A stretch of DNA of 5,637 nucleotides, from assembly GCA_029859485.1 (NCBI GenBank), contig JAOUDB010000186.1, positions 1 through 5,637 of the forward strand, read 5' to 3'. The stretch is from Desulfuromonadales bacterium. Lineage in GTDB: Bacteria; Desulfobacterota; Desulfuromonadia; Desulfuromonadales; BM103. Below are positions 1 through 5,453 of this stretch, piece by piece. The notes under the pieces are model-generated. The model ran no database searches. It was given only the letters and a program-made list of their open reading frames with translations, and was not told the origin of the DNA. Position numbers and translations under genes: made by a program. Position 1 is the first letter of the stretch; the number at the start of each line of letters is the position of its first letter.

Positions 1-454
1 CGACCCTTTGCTGCTGGCCCCCGCTCAGTTTAGTTGCCGGCCGGTTCTCATAGCCATCCAGCTGGACAAAATTTAGCGCCTTGGCTACTTTTTCACGAAT
101 CTCGGTTTGAGAGGTCTTGCTGGTTTGCAGCGGGTAGGCCACATTGTCGAAGACATTCATATGCGGCCAGATCGCATAAGTCTGGAAGACCATGCCGAGA
201 CCTCGATTTTCCGGCGGCACGAAAATCTTTTTTTCACTCGACCAGACCAGCTCGTCACCAATGTAGATTTCACCGCTGTCTGGAACTTCTAGCCCTACGA
301 TACAACGCAGCAGGGTGGTTTTTCCACAACCGCTCGGCCCTAACAGAGTGAAAATTTTATTTGCCGGAATTGTCAGATCGACATTGTCCAGGGCTTTGAT
401 CTGTTTGCCCTCGGAATAATAATATCTGCTCAGTCCACTTATACGTATTTCCAT
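1..454 (-). CDS. ABC transporter ATP-binding protein, Fe3+/polyamine-type importer (3' part outside window)
   Basis: Cytoplasmic ATPase subunit that would power an importer for the substrate caught by the binding protein encoded just upstream. I translated 151 codons from the ATG at 454 down to the window edge. Residues 39-46 are the Walker A motif GPSGCGKT, Gln91 in VFQTYAIWPHM is the Q-loop, and residues 143-150 (LSGGQQQR) are the ABC signature. Walker B, the switch His and any C-terminal regulatory domain lie beyond the left edge. The N-terminus (EIRISGLSRYY...ALDNVDLTIP) is typical of the FbpC/PotA/CysA group of importer ATPases. The start is supported by GAGG five bases upstream and by the intercistronic hairpin that precedes it. 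A permease gene is expected further downstream; none is visible here. The family call is firm; the substrate is not determined by this subunit. Confidence 0.95.
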   Translation of the reverse strand, partial: MEIRISGLSRYYYSEGKQIKALDNVDLTIPANKIFTLLGPSGCGKTTLLRCIVGLEVPDSGEIYIGDELVWSSEKKIFVPPENRGLGMVFQTYAIWPHMNVFDNVAYPLQTSKTSQTEIREKVAKALNFVQLDGYENRPATKLSGGQQQRV

Positions 455-471
455 AGAACCTCAAAGCAACA

Positions 472-498
472 CCCGGAGCCTGAAGAACCGGCTCCGGG
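472..498 (-). promoter_or_regulatory. Intercistronic GC-rich hairpin between binding-protein and ATPase genes
   Basis: CCCGGAGCC (472-480) and GGCTCCGGG (490-498) pair perfectly over 9 bp with a 9-nt loop. In the minus-strand transcript the structure is followed by GTGTTGCTTTGAGG, not a U-run, so it is a poor intrinsic terminator. It starts 27 nt after the binding-protein stop codon and ends about 18 nt before the ATPase ATG. By analogy with malE-malF-type spacers it probably blocks 3' exonuclease decay or partly attenuates transcription, giving more binding protein than ATPase. The stem is seen directly; its role is inferred. Confidence 0.7.
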
Positions 499-524
499 GT
501 TTATGGTCATCTTGGGGGGGTCTT

Positions 525-1514
525 TTAATTAGCGTAGAAGATCTCTTGAAATTTTTTGCCCCAGTCACGAATCTCCTCATCGGAGAGTTGCCGGATCGGC
601 AAAACTTTTACGGTATTGATGCCGTCGATCGGTGGAAAGACACCCGGCGCGAGGACATATTCCCCGACCTTGTCCGCCAGCAATTGCATGGAATGTACGC
701 TCAGCCAATAATCGACGAAAACTTTTGCTGCTTCAGGGTGAGGTGCATTAGCGGCAACCGCAATCGCCCGCGTGGTCCCGAGCAAGGTATCAACCCTGGC
801 CCAACCGAGCGGGGCCGGTGCTTTCGTAATGATGTACTTCGGCATGGAGATACCGATTAACTTTTCGCCGCTTTCAATGGGTGCCGGAGTTGGACCGAAC
901 GATTTGACAAACATCGGCCGGTTGGCGGCAAGCCCTTTCACAAAAGCCATCCAGGCTGTCTCATCAGCAAAAACTTTTGCTTCCTTCAAGCCGACCAGCC
1001 AGGAGATCGTCGTGGCATGCGATGCCGGGTCAGGCATGACGATTTTATCGAACCATTTCGGATCGACAAGATCTTCGTAACGGGTTGGGACATCTGCGGG
1101 TTTAACCAGCTCGGTGTTATAAATGGGGGCGACATATTCAATGCCGAATTGGAGGATCGTATCATCTGCACTTGCCCAGGCCGGATAACCAGCGGCGGAA
1201 GATGATTTATAAGGAGCCAGGACACCTTTATCCTTGAGCATCTGGATGACCGGCAGCGGTCCCTGCAGAACATCTGCCTGCAATTTTCCAGCGGCATGTT
1301 CAGTCAGGACCGTGGCGAGATATTTGGAGGTTGAGATACGAGTATAGATCCCATTAATTTTATGGCTGCCGTTGAAGTCTGCGATAATCGGTTCAATCGC
1401 TGTCATGTTGGCGTAAAAACTAACAGTCCCTTCTTTCTCAGCCTTCTTTAAATCTGCGGCAAACGCTCCCGTCGCAAGGGTCATGCTCAGCAATAAAACA
1501 AATAATTTTTTCAT
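525..1514 (-). CDS. Periplasmic substrate-binding protein of an ABC importer, Fe3+-binding (AfuA/FbpA-like) family
   Basis: A 329-residue secreted receptor that would deliver a small ligand to a membrane permease driven by the ATPase encoded next. Residues 1-19 form a classic Sec signal peptide (KK, hydrophobic LFVLLLSMTLATG, then AFA before the cleavage point at Ala20). There is no lipobox Cys, so the mature protein should be soluble in the periplasm. The mature part shows the family's hallmarks: KKAEKEGTVSFYA at the start, GIEYVAPIYNTELV near 124-137, DLVDPKWFDKIVMPDP near 149-163, and APHPEAAKVFVDYWLS near 257-272. The start has a strong AAAGGAG site nine bases upstream. The paired tyrosines that hold Fe3+ in FbpA appear to be missing: the matching segment reads MPKYIITK (224-231) with one Tyr. 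Iron is therefore only one candidate; phosphonate, sulfonate or an organic anion are alternatives. It is the first gene of its operon. Confidence 0.93.
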   Translation of the reverse strand: MKKLFVLLLSMTLATGAFAADLKKAEKEGTVSFYANMTAIEPIIADFNGSHKINGIYTRISTSKYLATVLTEHAAGKLQADVLQGPLPVIQMLKDKGVLAPYKSSSAAGYPAWASADDTILQFGIEYVAPIYNTELVKPADVPTRYEDLVDPKWFDKIVMPDPASHATTISWLVGLKEAKVFADETAWMAFVKGLAANRPMFVKSFGPTPAPIESGEKLIGISMPKYIITKAPAPLGWARVDTLLGTTRAIAVAANAPHPEAAKVFVDYWLSVHSMQLLADKVGEYVLAPGVFPPIDGINTVKVLPIRQLSDEEIRDWGKKFQEIFYAN

Positions 1515-1885
1515 GATACAGCTCCTTTGTGAAGGTTAGTCTTTCGAGACATCACATTTTAAACCTGTTAAAGAGCCCGGCCAGAAGAACGCAGGCTTCC
1601 AATTATGAGCGTTTGCATCTTTCTTCCTGTAATGATTAGTGAAATGCATAAATCAAACTTTGTCAACTATCCCCCACTTGAATTGTCCCCCACTTGAATT
1701 AAGTTCAAAGAAAAGAATTTCTTGTTTATCTTCCTAAAATTGTTTTGCAGTTATCTAGATTGGTTGAAATGGGACCTTCTTGCTCAATGGCCCCAAACAA
1801 GAAATGGCCACTCGTCTCCGAGCAGCCATCATTAAACTCTACCTGTTCCATTGTCAGCGACCTGAGCAACGCTCTGGCGCAAGAC
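1515..1885. other. Intergenic region between the haem operon and the ABC-transporter operon
   Basis: This 371-bp stretch holds no reading frame I believe. It is AT-rich compared with the flanking genes. It contains the binding-protein ribosome site (1523-1529), a -10-like TAAAAT on the minus strand (1556-1561) without a matching -35, an exact TTGACA on the minus strand (1661-1666) with only a weak TTCACT 17 bp downstream, and the 15-bp direct repeat described separately. The promoter of the transporter operon must lie here, but I cannot fix it. I found no convincing GC stem plus U-run to terminate the haem operon, so read-through into the transporter operon is not excluded. Confidence 0.6.
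1661..1700. repeat. Two direct copies of a 15-bp repeat next to TTGACA; operator pair or solo IS21-type end
   Basis: TCCCCCACTTGAATT occurs at 1670-1684 and again at 1686-1700, identical over 15 bp with a period of 16. It is preceded at 1661-1666 by TGTCAA, which is TTGACA on the minus strand. Two readings fit. Read towards the transporter genes, it is a tandem site just upstream of a -35 element with a weak -10, as in an activator-dependent promoter. Alternatively, the terminal TGTCAAC followed by repeated CCCCCACT blocks resembles the multiple terminal repeats of IS21-family elements, some of which carry an outward-facing -35 at their tip. No transposase or partner end is visible in the window. 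The repeat is certain; either function is inference. Confidence 0.65.
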
Positions 1886-2068
1886 TCAATGACAGCTGGG
1901 ATCGTACATCATCGATAATCGCCCACGGCTTGACAAACAGTTTGCGCAGACTTCGCCTGCATCACCGTATTGCTCTTCAGCCAGGATCAGGCCCGCCTGA
2001 ACCGACGCGTCGTCCGGCAGATTGTCGGGATCAAACTCTGTACCACAGTGTCGACAGGATATCATCAT
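1886..2068 (-). CDS. Small CxxC...CxxC (zinc-ribbon-like) protein, translationally coupled to hemH
   Basis: A 60-residue cytoplasmic protein of unknown function with two Cys pairs, CRHC (5-8) and CANC (41-44), plus a C-terminal Cys59-His60. The pairs could bind one zinc ion, or an iron or Fe-S centre. It has no signal peptide or membrane segment. The middle (residues 13-39) is acidic. I regard it as real because its ATG overlaps the hemH stop in an ATGA arrangement, GGAG lies five bases upstream of that ATG, and the Cys spacing is non-random. A second ATG directly follows, so the protein may be 59 residues. As the last gene of a haem operon it could handle iron or porphyrin, sense metal, or be a simple zinc-ribbon accessory; none of this is shown by sequence. 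I do not recognise the family. Confidence 0.68.
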   Translation of the reverse strand: MMISCRHCGTEFDPDNLPDDASVQAGLILAEEQYGDAGEVCANCLSSRGRLSMMYDPSCH

Positions 2069-3078
2069 CCTTGCTCCAGATGATGACGCACCAATGCCGC
2101 CAGAGACTCGATAAAGTCCTGGTTATCATTGAGTGAAGGTGTTCTTTCAAAGCGAGGCAAACCAACCTCCTCTGCGTGCATGCGAAATTCGAAATCAATC
2201 TCCTGCAGTGTTTCGATATGATCCGACACGAAAGAGATCGGCACGATCAAGGCGCCGGGAGCTTGTTCTGCTCCGAGTTGATCGAGAACTTCCAGGGTGT
2301 CGGGCTCCATCCACTGCACCGGCCCGCTGCGACTTTGAAAACCGAGCCTCCAGGGGTGATCGGGGAAACGCTCCATCACCCCTCGCACCGTAGAGGTTAC
2401 ATGCTCGAGGTAGGGATCTCCTTCATCAATAAACTTCTGCGGCAAGGCATGTGCAGAAAAAAGAATCGGGATTTCATCACGGGACAGTTCGTGGAACTTT
2501 TCCAGTCCTTCTCGTATCCGGTTAGCCAGGGCATCAAGATAAGCGGGCCAATCATACCATTCACGGATGATCGTATATTCAAGTTCCGGGTAAACCCGTG
2601 AGGCGGCGGCTTCAAAATCCTTGATACTGCTACCAGTGGTGGCGCTGGTATAGTGCGGGTACATGGAAAGGACAACGGCCTGCGTAATGCCCTCCTTTTT
2701 CATGCGCCGCAGGCACTCCTCGGCACGCGGTTGCCAATAGCGCATGGCTACGAACGGCTTGACCTGATCACCAAGTTCACGAGCAACCCCCGCGGCCTGT
2801 TTTTCAGTCCATTCCAGAAGCGGGGATTTGCCACCGATTGACGCATAGTTGACCTTGACCTTCGGTGCACGCAGCGTACTGATCATGAAGGCAAAGGGCT
2901 TTTGCAGCAGTGCGCCTGCCGGCAACTGGATCAGGTCACGATCAGAGAAGAGGTTATAGAGAAACGGGCGGACCGCTCTTAACGAGTCGGGTCCGCCCAT
3001 ATTCAACAGGACTAAGCCCATGGGTTTCTCGAGAGAAACCCGGGGCTTGGGATTGGGGGTTGGGGGCTGGTTTTCCAC
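2065..3078 (-). CDS. hemH: Ferrochelatase
   Basis: Inserts Fe2+ into a porphyrin (protoporphyrin IX in the classical route, coproporphyrin III in the alternative one). From the start chosen here the protein has 337 residues. The core opens with MGLVLLNMGGPDSL (from residue 20). The central block AMRYWQPRAEECL is followed by VVLSMYPHYTSATTGSS. Metal-site His210 lies in LFSAHALP, GFQSRSGPVQWMEPDT comes next, and catalytic Glu289 lies in SFVSDHIETLQEID. No C-terminal Fe-S cysteines or membrane anchor are seen, so it should be cytoplasmic or peripheral. I chose the GTG at 3078 because AGAGGG lies nine bases upstream and 25 bp separate it from the hemE stop. An upstream GTG at 3114 (349 aa) overlaps hemE and has no good site; an ATG at 3021 (318 aa) begins exactly at the family core. 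Residues 3-12 come from a heptanucleotide repeat. The NMGGPD start is more like protoporphyrin-type enzymes than Firmicutes coproporphyrin ones. Confidence 0.96.
   Translation of the reverse strand: MENQPPTPNPKPRVSLEKPMGLVLLNMGGPDSLRAVRPFLYNLFSDRDLIQLPAGALLQKPFAFMISTLRAPKVKVNYASIGGKSPLLEWTEKQAAGVARELGDQVKPFVAMRYWQPRAEECLRRMKKEGITQAVVLSMYPHYTSATTGSSIKDFEAAASRVYPELEYTIIREWYDWPAYLDALANRIREGLEKFHELSRDEIPILFSAHALPQKFIDEGDPYLEHVTSTVRGVMERFPDHPWRLGFQSRSGPVQWMEPDTLEVLDQLGAEQAPGALIVPISFVSDHIETLQEIDFEFRMHAEEVGLPRFERTPSLNDNQDFIESLAALVRHHLEQG
3022..3041. repeat. 9-bp inverted repeat abutting the alternative hemH start
   Basis: GGGTTTCTC (3022-3030) and GAGAAACCC (3033-3041) are perfect reverse complements separated by two bases, with CTCGAG at the centre. 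The structure ends one base before the ATG codon at 3021-3019 that opens the conserved ferrochelatase core, and its other side touches the heptamer array at 3042-3069. In mRNA it could fold right over the translation-start region and so affect whether that inner ATG is used. It encodes residues 12-19 of the ferrochelatase leader. Confidence 0.72.
3042..3069 (+). repeat. Four-copy heptanucleotide array (GGGGYTG) with G-quadruplex motif, inside hemH 5' end
   Basis: Read on the plus strand the units are GGGGCTT, GGGATTG, GGGGTTG and GGGGCTG, four consecutive 7-mers. The four G-runs (GGGG, GGG, GGGGG, GGGGG) with loops of 2-3 bases satisfy the standard quadruplex pattern. The G-rich strand is the template for hemH. 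Translated, the array gives the low-complexity leader PPTPNPKP, which is not part of the ferrochelatase fold. CCCCA-type heptamers recall the STRR repeats known from heterocystous cyanobacteria, though relatedness is not implied. Because seven is not a multiple of three, gain or loss of a single unit would shift the reading frame of the leader. Confidence 0.75.
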
Positions 3079-3087
3079 GTTCGGCGT

Positions 3088-3093
3088 CCCTCT
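3088..3093 (-). promoter_or_regulatory. Ribosome binding site that decides the hemH start
   Basis: On the minus strand AGAGGG lies between the hemE stop codon (3104-3106) and a GTG at 3076-3078, with nine bases of spacing. Neither the overlapping GTG at 3114 nor the ATG at 3021 has a comparable site, so this favours the 337-residue ferrochelatase. Confidence 0.6.
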
Positions 3094-3103
3094 TTCCGTG
3101 CGT

Positions 3104-4141
3104 TTATTTACCACTCAAGCGGTGAACGCATTCAACCATATGGATGGCGTTCTCAGGCGGAACCGTCGGCAGGATGCCATGGCCAAGATTGAAGATGAAG
3201 CCAGGACGACCGGCGTTCTCATCGAGGATGCGCTGCACCTCACGCTCGATGTGATCCTTCGGAGCATAGAGCACGGTCGGGTCGAGGTTGCCCTGTACGG
3301 CAATATCGGGGCCGATGATGTCACGAGCCTTTCCGAGGTTGACGTGCCAGTCGAGACCAAGCACATCGGCGCCAGCCTCCTTAACCAGTTCGAGCATGGT
3401 GCCGCCATTTTTGACGAAGTAAATGACCGGTATACCGTCACGGTTGAGGCCATTGATCAGCTCCTTGACGTAAGGAAGGATATAGCGCTCGTAATCGTGA
3501 GGTGCTAGTAGACCACCCCAGGTATCGAAAATCTGGATGGCCTGGGCACCGGCTTCGATCTGCATGTTGAGGTAGCGCCGATCCATCTCGGTGATCTTCT
3601 TCATCAGGGCATCGTAAAGCGGGAAGTCCGAATACATCATCTGCTTGAGAGATGCAAAGTCCTTGCTGCCTTTACCTTCGACCATGTAACAGGCGAGAGT
3701 AAAGGGCGCGCCGCCAAAACCGATCAGAGGTACGCGGCCTTCAAAAGCAACCCGCAGACGCTTGATAATGGCCGGCACATAAGAGACCGCCTGGCTCATA
3801 TCCTCAGGTACCACCAGAGCATCAACATCAGCAGCGGTGCGAATCGGGTCTTCAAAGACAGGACCCGGAACGAAATCAAGTTTCATCCCCATCGGCTCAA
3901 TCGGAGTCAGGATATCTGAGAAAAGGATCGCTGCATCAGCATCGAGGATATCGATCGGCTGGATGGTGACTTCCGCCGCGCGGGCTGGGTCTTTGCAGAG
4001 ATCGAGAAAGGTGCCGCCGCCCTTGGCGCGGACATCCTTGTAGCATTGCAGGTAGCGACCAGCCTGGCGCATCAGCCATACGGGAACATAGTCAGTTGGC
4101 TGGCCCCAGCAAGCCTTGATGAACGTGTATTCTTGAGACAT
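3104..4141 (-). CDS. hemE: Uroporphyrinogen decarboxylase
   Basis: Removes the four acetate carboxyls of uroporphyrinogen III to give coproporphyrinogen III, the step that commits tetrapyrrole flux to haem rather than sirohaem or cobalamin; cytoplasmic and cofactor-free. The 345-residue length is normal for the family. Diagnostic motifs in order: PVWLMRQAGRY (20-30) with substrate-binding Arg25 and Arg29, ILFSDILTP with catalytic Asp76, GFGGAPFTLACYMVEG (141-156) with Tyr152, IFDTWGG, AVQGNLDP, and the C-terminal FNLGHGILP with His321. All expected active-site residues are present. A very strong AGGAGGAG sits just upstream of the ATG. It lies 89 bp downstream of the radical SAM gene, across a spacer filled by a repeat array and inverted repeat, and 25 bp before the favoured hemH start, consistent with one operon. 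Confidence 0.99.
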   Translation of the reverse strand: MSQEYTFIKACWGQPTDYVPVWLMRQAGRYLQCYKDVRAKGGGTFLDLCKDPARAAEVTIQPIDILDADAAILFSDILTPIEPMGMKLDFVPGPVFEDPIRTAADVDALVVPEDMSQAVSYVPAIIKRLRVAFEGRVPLIGFGGAPFTLACYMVEGKGSKDFASLKQMMYSDFPLYDALMKKITEMDRRYLNMQIEAGAQAIQIFDTWGGLLAPHDYERYILPYVKELINGLNRDGIPVIYFVKNGGTMLELVKEAGADVLGLDWHVNLGKARDIIGPDIAVQGNLDPTVLYAPKDHIEREVQRILDENAGRPGFIFNLGHGILPTVPPENAIHMVECVHRLSGK

Positions 4142-4161
4142 GAAACTCCTCCTGAAATTAT

Positions 4162-4213
4162 CGTGAAAAGTGAAATGTGAAACGTGAAAGGTTACGACCA
4201 GTCACTTTTCACG
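4162..4213. repeat. Heptamer array (GTGAAAN x4) within a 12-bp inverted repeat, ahbD-hemE spacer
   Basis: CGTGAAAAGTGA (4162-4173) is the exact reverse complement of TCACTTTTCACG (4202-4213), leaving a 28-nt loop. Overlapping the left arm are four consecutive 7-mers, GTGAAAA, GTGAAAT, GTGAAAC and GTGAAAG (4163-4190). The element fills most of the 89-bp gap between the radical SAM gene and hemE and ends 20 bp before the hemE start, just ahead of its ribosome site. No U-run follows on the coding strand, so it is not a standard terminator. It may be an intergenic repeat of the kind scattered through bacterial chromosomes that now forms an mRNA stem affecting decay or hemE translation. Confidence 0.8.
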
Positions 4214-4230
4214 TTGTACGTTTTGGTCTC

Positions 4231-5346
4231 TTAAGATTTTTCTTTTGCAGCATTTTCAGCCGCTTCTTTTTCCATACGCTTCAAAGTACGCGGTGGCAGG
4301 TAGTTGCAGAAAGGCTCCTCTGCCATGTAATCGCCGTAAACAGCATCGGCACGTGCGCGGCAACCACCACAGACGTTGATGAACTCGCACTCCCCGCATT
4401 TGCCCTTGTACTCTTTGAAATTGCGCAGGTCGTTGAAAGTCTTGCTGTTGAACCAGAGATCCTTGAACGGCACCTGTTTAACATTGCCGACCGAGGAATG
4501 GAAATAGGAGCAGGGCTTGAGATTACCGAAGCAATCGATCAGGCAGATGGTCTGGGCAGCGATACAACCTTTGCCGCCGCCGGTGGAGAAGGTCAGGCTG
4601 CGCCGCTTGAAATCAACACCTTCGGCTTTGGCCATCTGCGGCACAACGCGATAGTAATGCGGGGCGCAGGTCGGGCGCATCAGGATCTCATCCTCCCCCT
4701 TCTCCTGTTGATAGTGCCAGGATAAAATCTCCTCGTAATCTTCCTTAGAAACCAGTTCGTTCATAATATCTTCGCCACGACCGGTCGGTACAATCATGAA
4801 CATATACCAGGCTGTTGCGCCAAGCTCTTTAGCCACCTTGAAAGTGGCACCGATGTCCTTCTGATTACGCTTGGTAAACGAAGAGTTGATCAGGAACTTG
4901 ATGCCGTTTCGATTAAGGATTTCTGCAGCTTGCACCACACCATCAAAGGCTCCAGGGCAGGCACGGAAGTCATCATGAATTTCAGCTGTTGAGCCATCAA
5001 GAGACAAGGAGACCATCTTGATGTCGGCTTCAATCATCTGCTGGCAGACTTCATCCGTGATCAGGGTGCCGTTGGTGGCCATGCACATTCGCAGACCTTT
5101 GCTGGTACCATAACGGGCAATTTCAAAGATATCCTTACGCAACAAAGGCTCTCCGCCAGAGAGGACCATGACCGGCTGGCTGACCTCACAGATGTCGTCA
5201 ATCAGCTTGAAGGCCTCTTCAGTATTAAAATCGCCAACAGCCGCATCCATATCGGAGGAACAACGGCAGTGTACACAGTTTAAGTTGCAACGCTGGGTCG
5301 ACTCCCAGGCAATCCATTTAGGGATGTACTCTTCTTTTGGTGCCAT
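4231..5346 (-). CDS. ahbD: AhbD/NirJ-type radical SAM/SPASM protein, probable haem b synthase (oxygen-independent)
   Basis: A 371-residue cytoplasmic iron-sulfur enzyme. The radical SAM cluster motif is CNLNCVHC (Cys20, Cys24, Cys27), with an extra Cys29 directly after it. SGGEP (63-67) follows, then ATNGTLI (90-96) and SLSLDGS (113-119). The C-terminal SPASM region has Cys261, Cys268, Cys272, Cys279, Cys317, Cys320, Cys326, Cys329 and Cys347, enough for auxiliary 4Fe-4S clusters. The segments TCAPHYYR (226-233), CGGCRARA and [10 protein letters not shown] are what I associate with AhbD, which oxidatively decarboxylates the two propionates of iron-coproporphyrin III to give haem b. NirJ (haem d1) and AhbC (didecarboxysirohaem) are related alternatives. 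AAGGAG lies eight bases before the ATG. The gene leads an operon with hemE and hemH, supporting a haem role. The family call is firm; the exact reaction is inferred from motifs and neighbours. Confidence 0.9.
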   Translation of the reverse strand: MAPKEEYIPKWIAWESTQRCNLNCVHCRCSSDMDAAVGDFNTEEAFKLIDDICEVSQPVMVLSGGEPLLRKDIFEIARYGTSKGLRMCMATNGTLITDEVCQQMIEADIKMVSLSLDGSTAEIHDDFRACPGAFDGVVQAAEILNRNGIKFLINSSFTKRNQKDIGATFKVAKELGATAWYMFMIVPTGRGEDIMNELVSKEDYEEILSWHYQQEKGEDEILMRPTCAPHYYRVVPQMAKAEGVDFKRRSLTFSTGGGKGCIAAQTICLIDCFGNLKPCSYFHSSVGNVKQVPFKDLWFNSKTFNDLRNFKEYKGKCGECEFINVCGGCRARADAVYGDYMAEEPFCNYLPPRTLKRMEKEAAENAAKEKS

Positions 5347-5392
5347 ATCGGCAACTCCTTAAAAATACTGGTGTTTTCAGAGAAAAGAATGC

Positions 5393-5413
5393 GGTTCGGG
5401 GCTACCCCGAACC
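5393..5413 (-). promoter_or_regulatory. GC-rich hairpin in the ahbD leader (5' stabiliser, attenuator, or upstream terminator)
   Basis: GGTTCGGGG (5393-5401) and CCCCGAACC (5405-5413) are perfect reverse complements with a three-base loop. In minus-strand RNA the stem is followed by GCATTCTTTTCTCTG, moderately U-rich. If the promoter at 5424-5453 is right, the stem begins a few nucleotides from the mRNA 5' end and could protect it or act in attenuation. If not, it is the intrinsic terminator of the gene ending at 5566. Both could be true for different transcripts. Confidence 0.72.
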
Positions 5414-5423
5414 ACAAGAGGAC

Positions 5424-5453
5424 ATTTTACATCAAGACAAACCGCGATGACAA
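5424..5453 (-). promoter_or_regulatory. Candidate sigma70 promoter of the haem operon
   Basis: On the minus strand TTGTCA (5453-5448, five of six consensus bases) and TAAAAT (5429-5424, five of six) are 18 bp apart, placing the start of transcription near 5417, about 70 bases before the ahbD ATG. It lies between the tandem 17-bp repeat and the leader hairpin. It is the best promoter match I found upstream of the operon. Confidence 0.6.

Noticed and set aside
34..351. 105-codon plus-strand open frame
   Set aside because: It lies antisense to the ABC ATPase with intact Walker A and signature motifs.
986..1297. 103-codon minus-strand open frame inside the binding-protein gene
   Set aside because: Out-of-frame shadow of the binding protein, with no start signal.
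1615..1660. Possible Fur box (TAATGATTAG region) upstream of the binding protein
   Set aside because: Only short AT-rich matches to the 19-bp palindrome, with no dyad of adequate length.
1780..1830. TGGCC/GGCCA stem as a terminator of the haem operon
   Set aside because: Only five paired bases around a long loop and no U-run on the minus strand.
1780..2136. 118-codon open frame on the plus strand
   Set aside because: It runs antisense to the small CxxC gene and the end of hemH, has no ribosome site, and its translation is Arg/His/Pro-rich with no recognisable motif.
3020..3508. 162-codon plus-strand open frame across the hemE/hemH junction
   Set aside because: Its complementary strand encodes HemE and HemH with all catalytic motifs, so this is an antisense shadow.
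4177..4725. 182-codon plus-strand open frame with a hydrophobic start
   Set aside because: Antisense to the SPASM half of the radical SAM protein; the apparent membrane segment comes from reading its Lys/Glu-rich C-terminus backwards.
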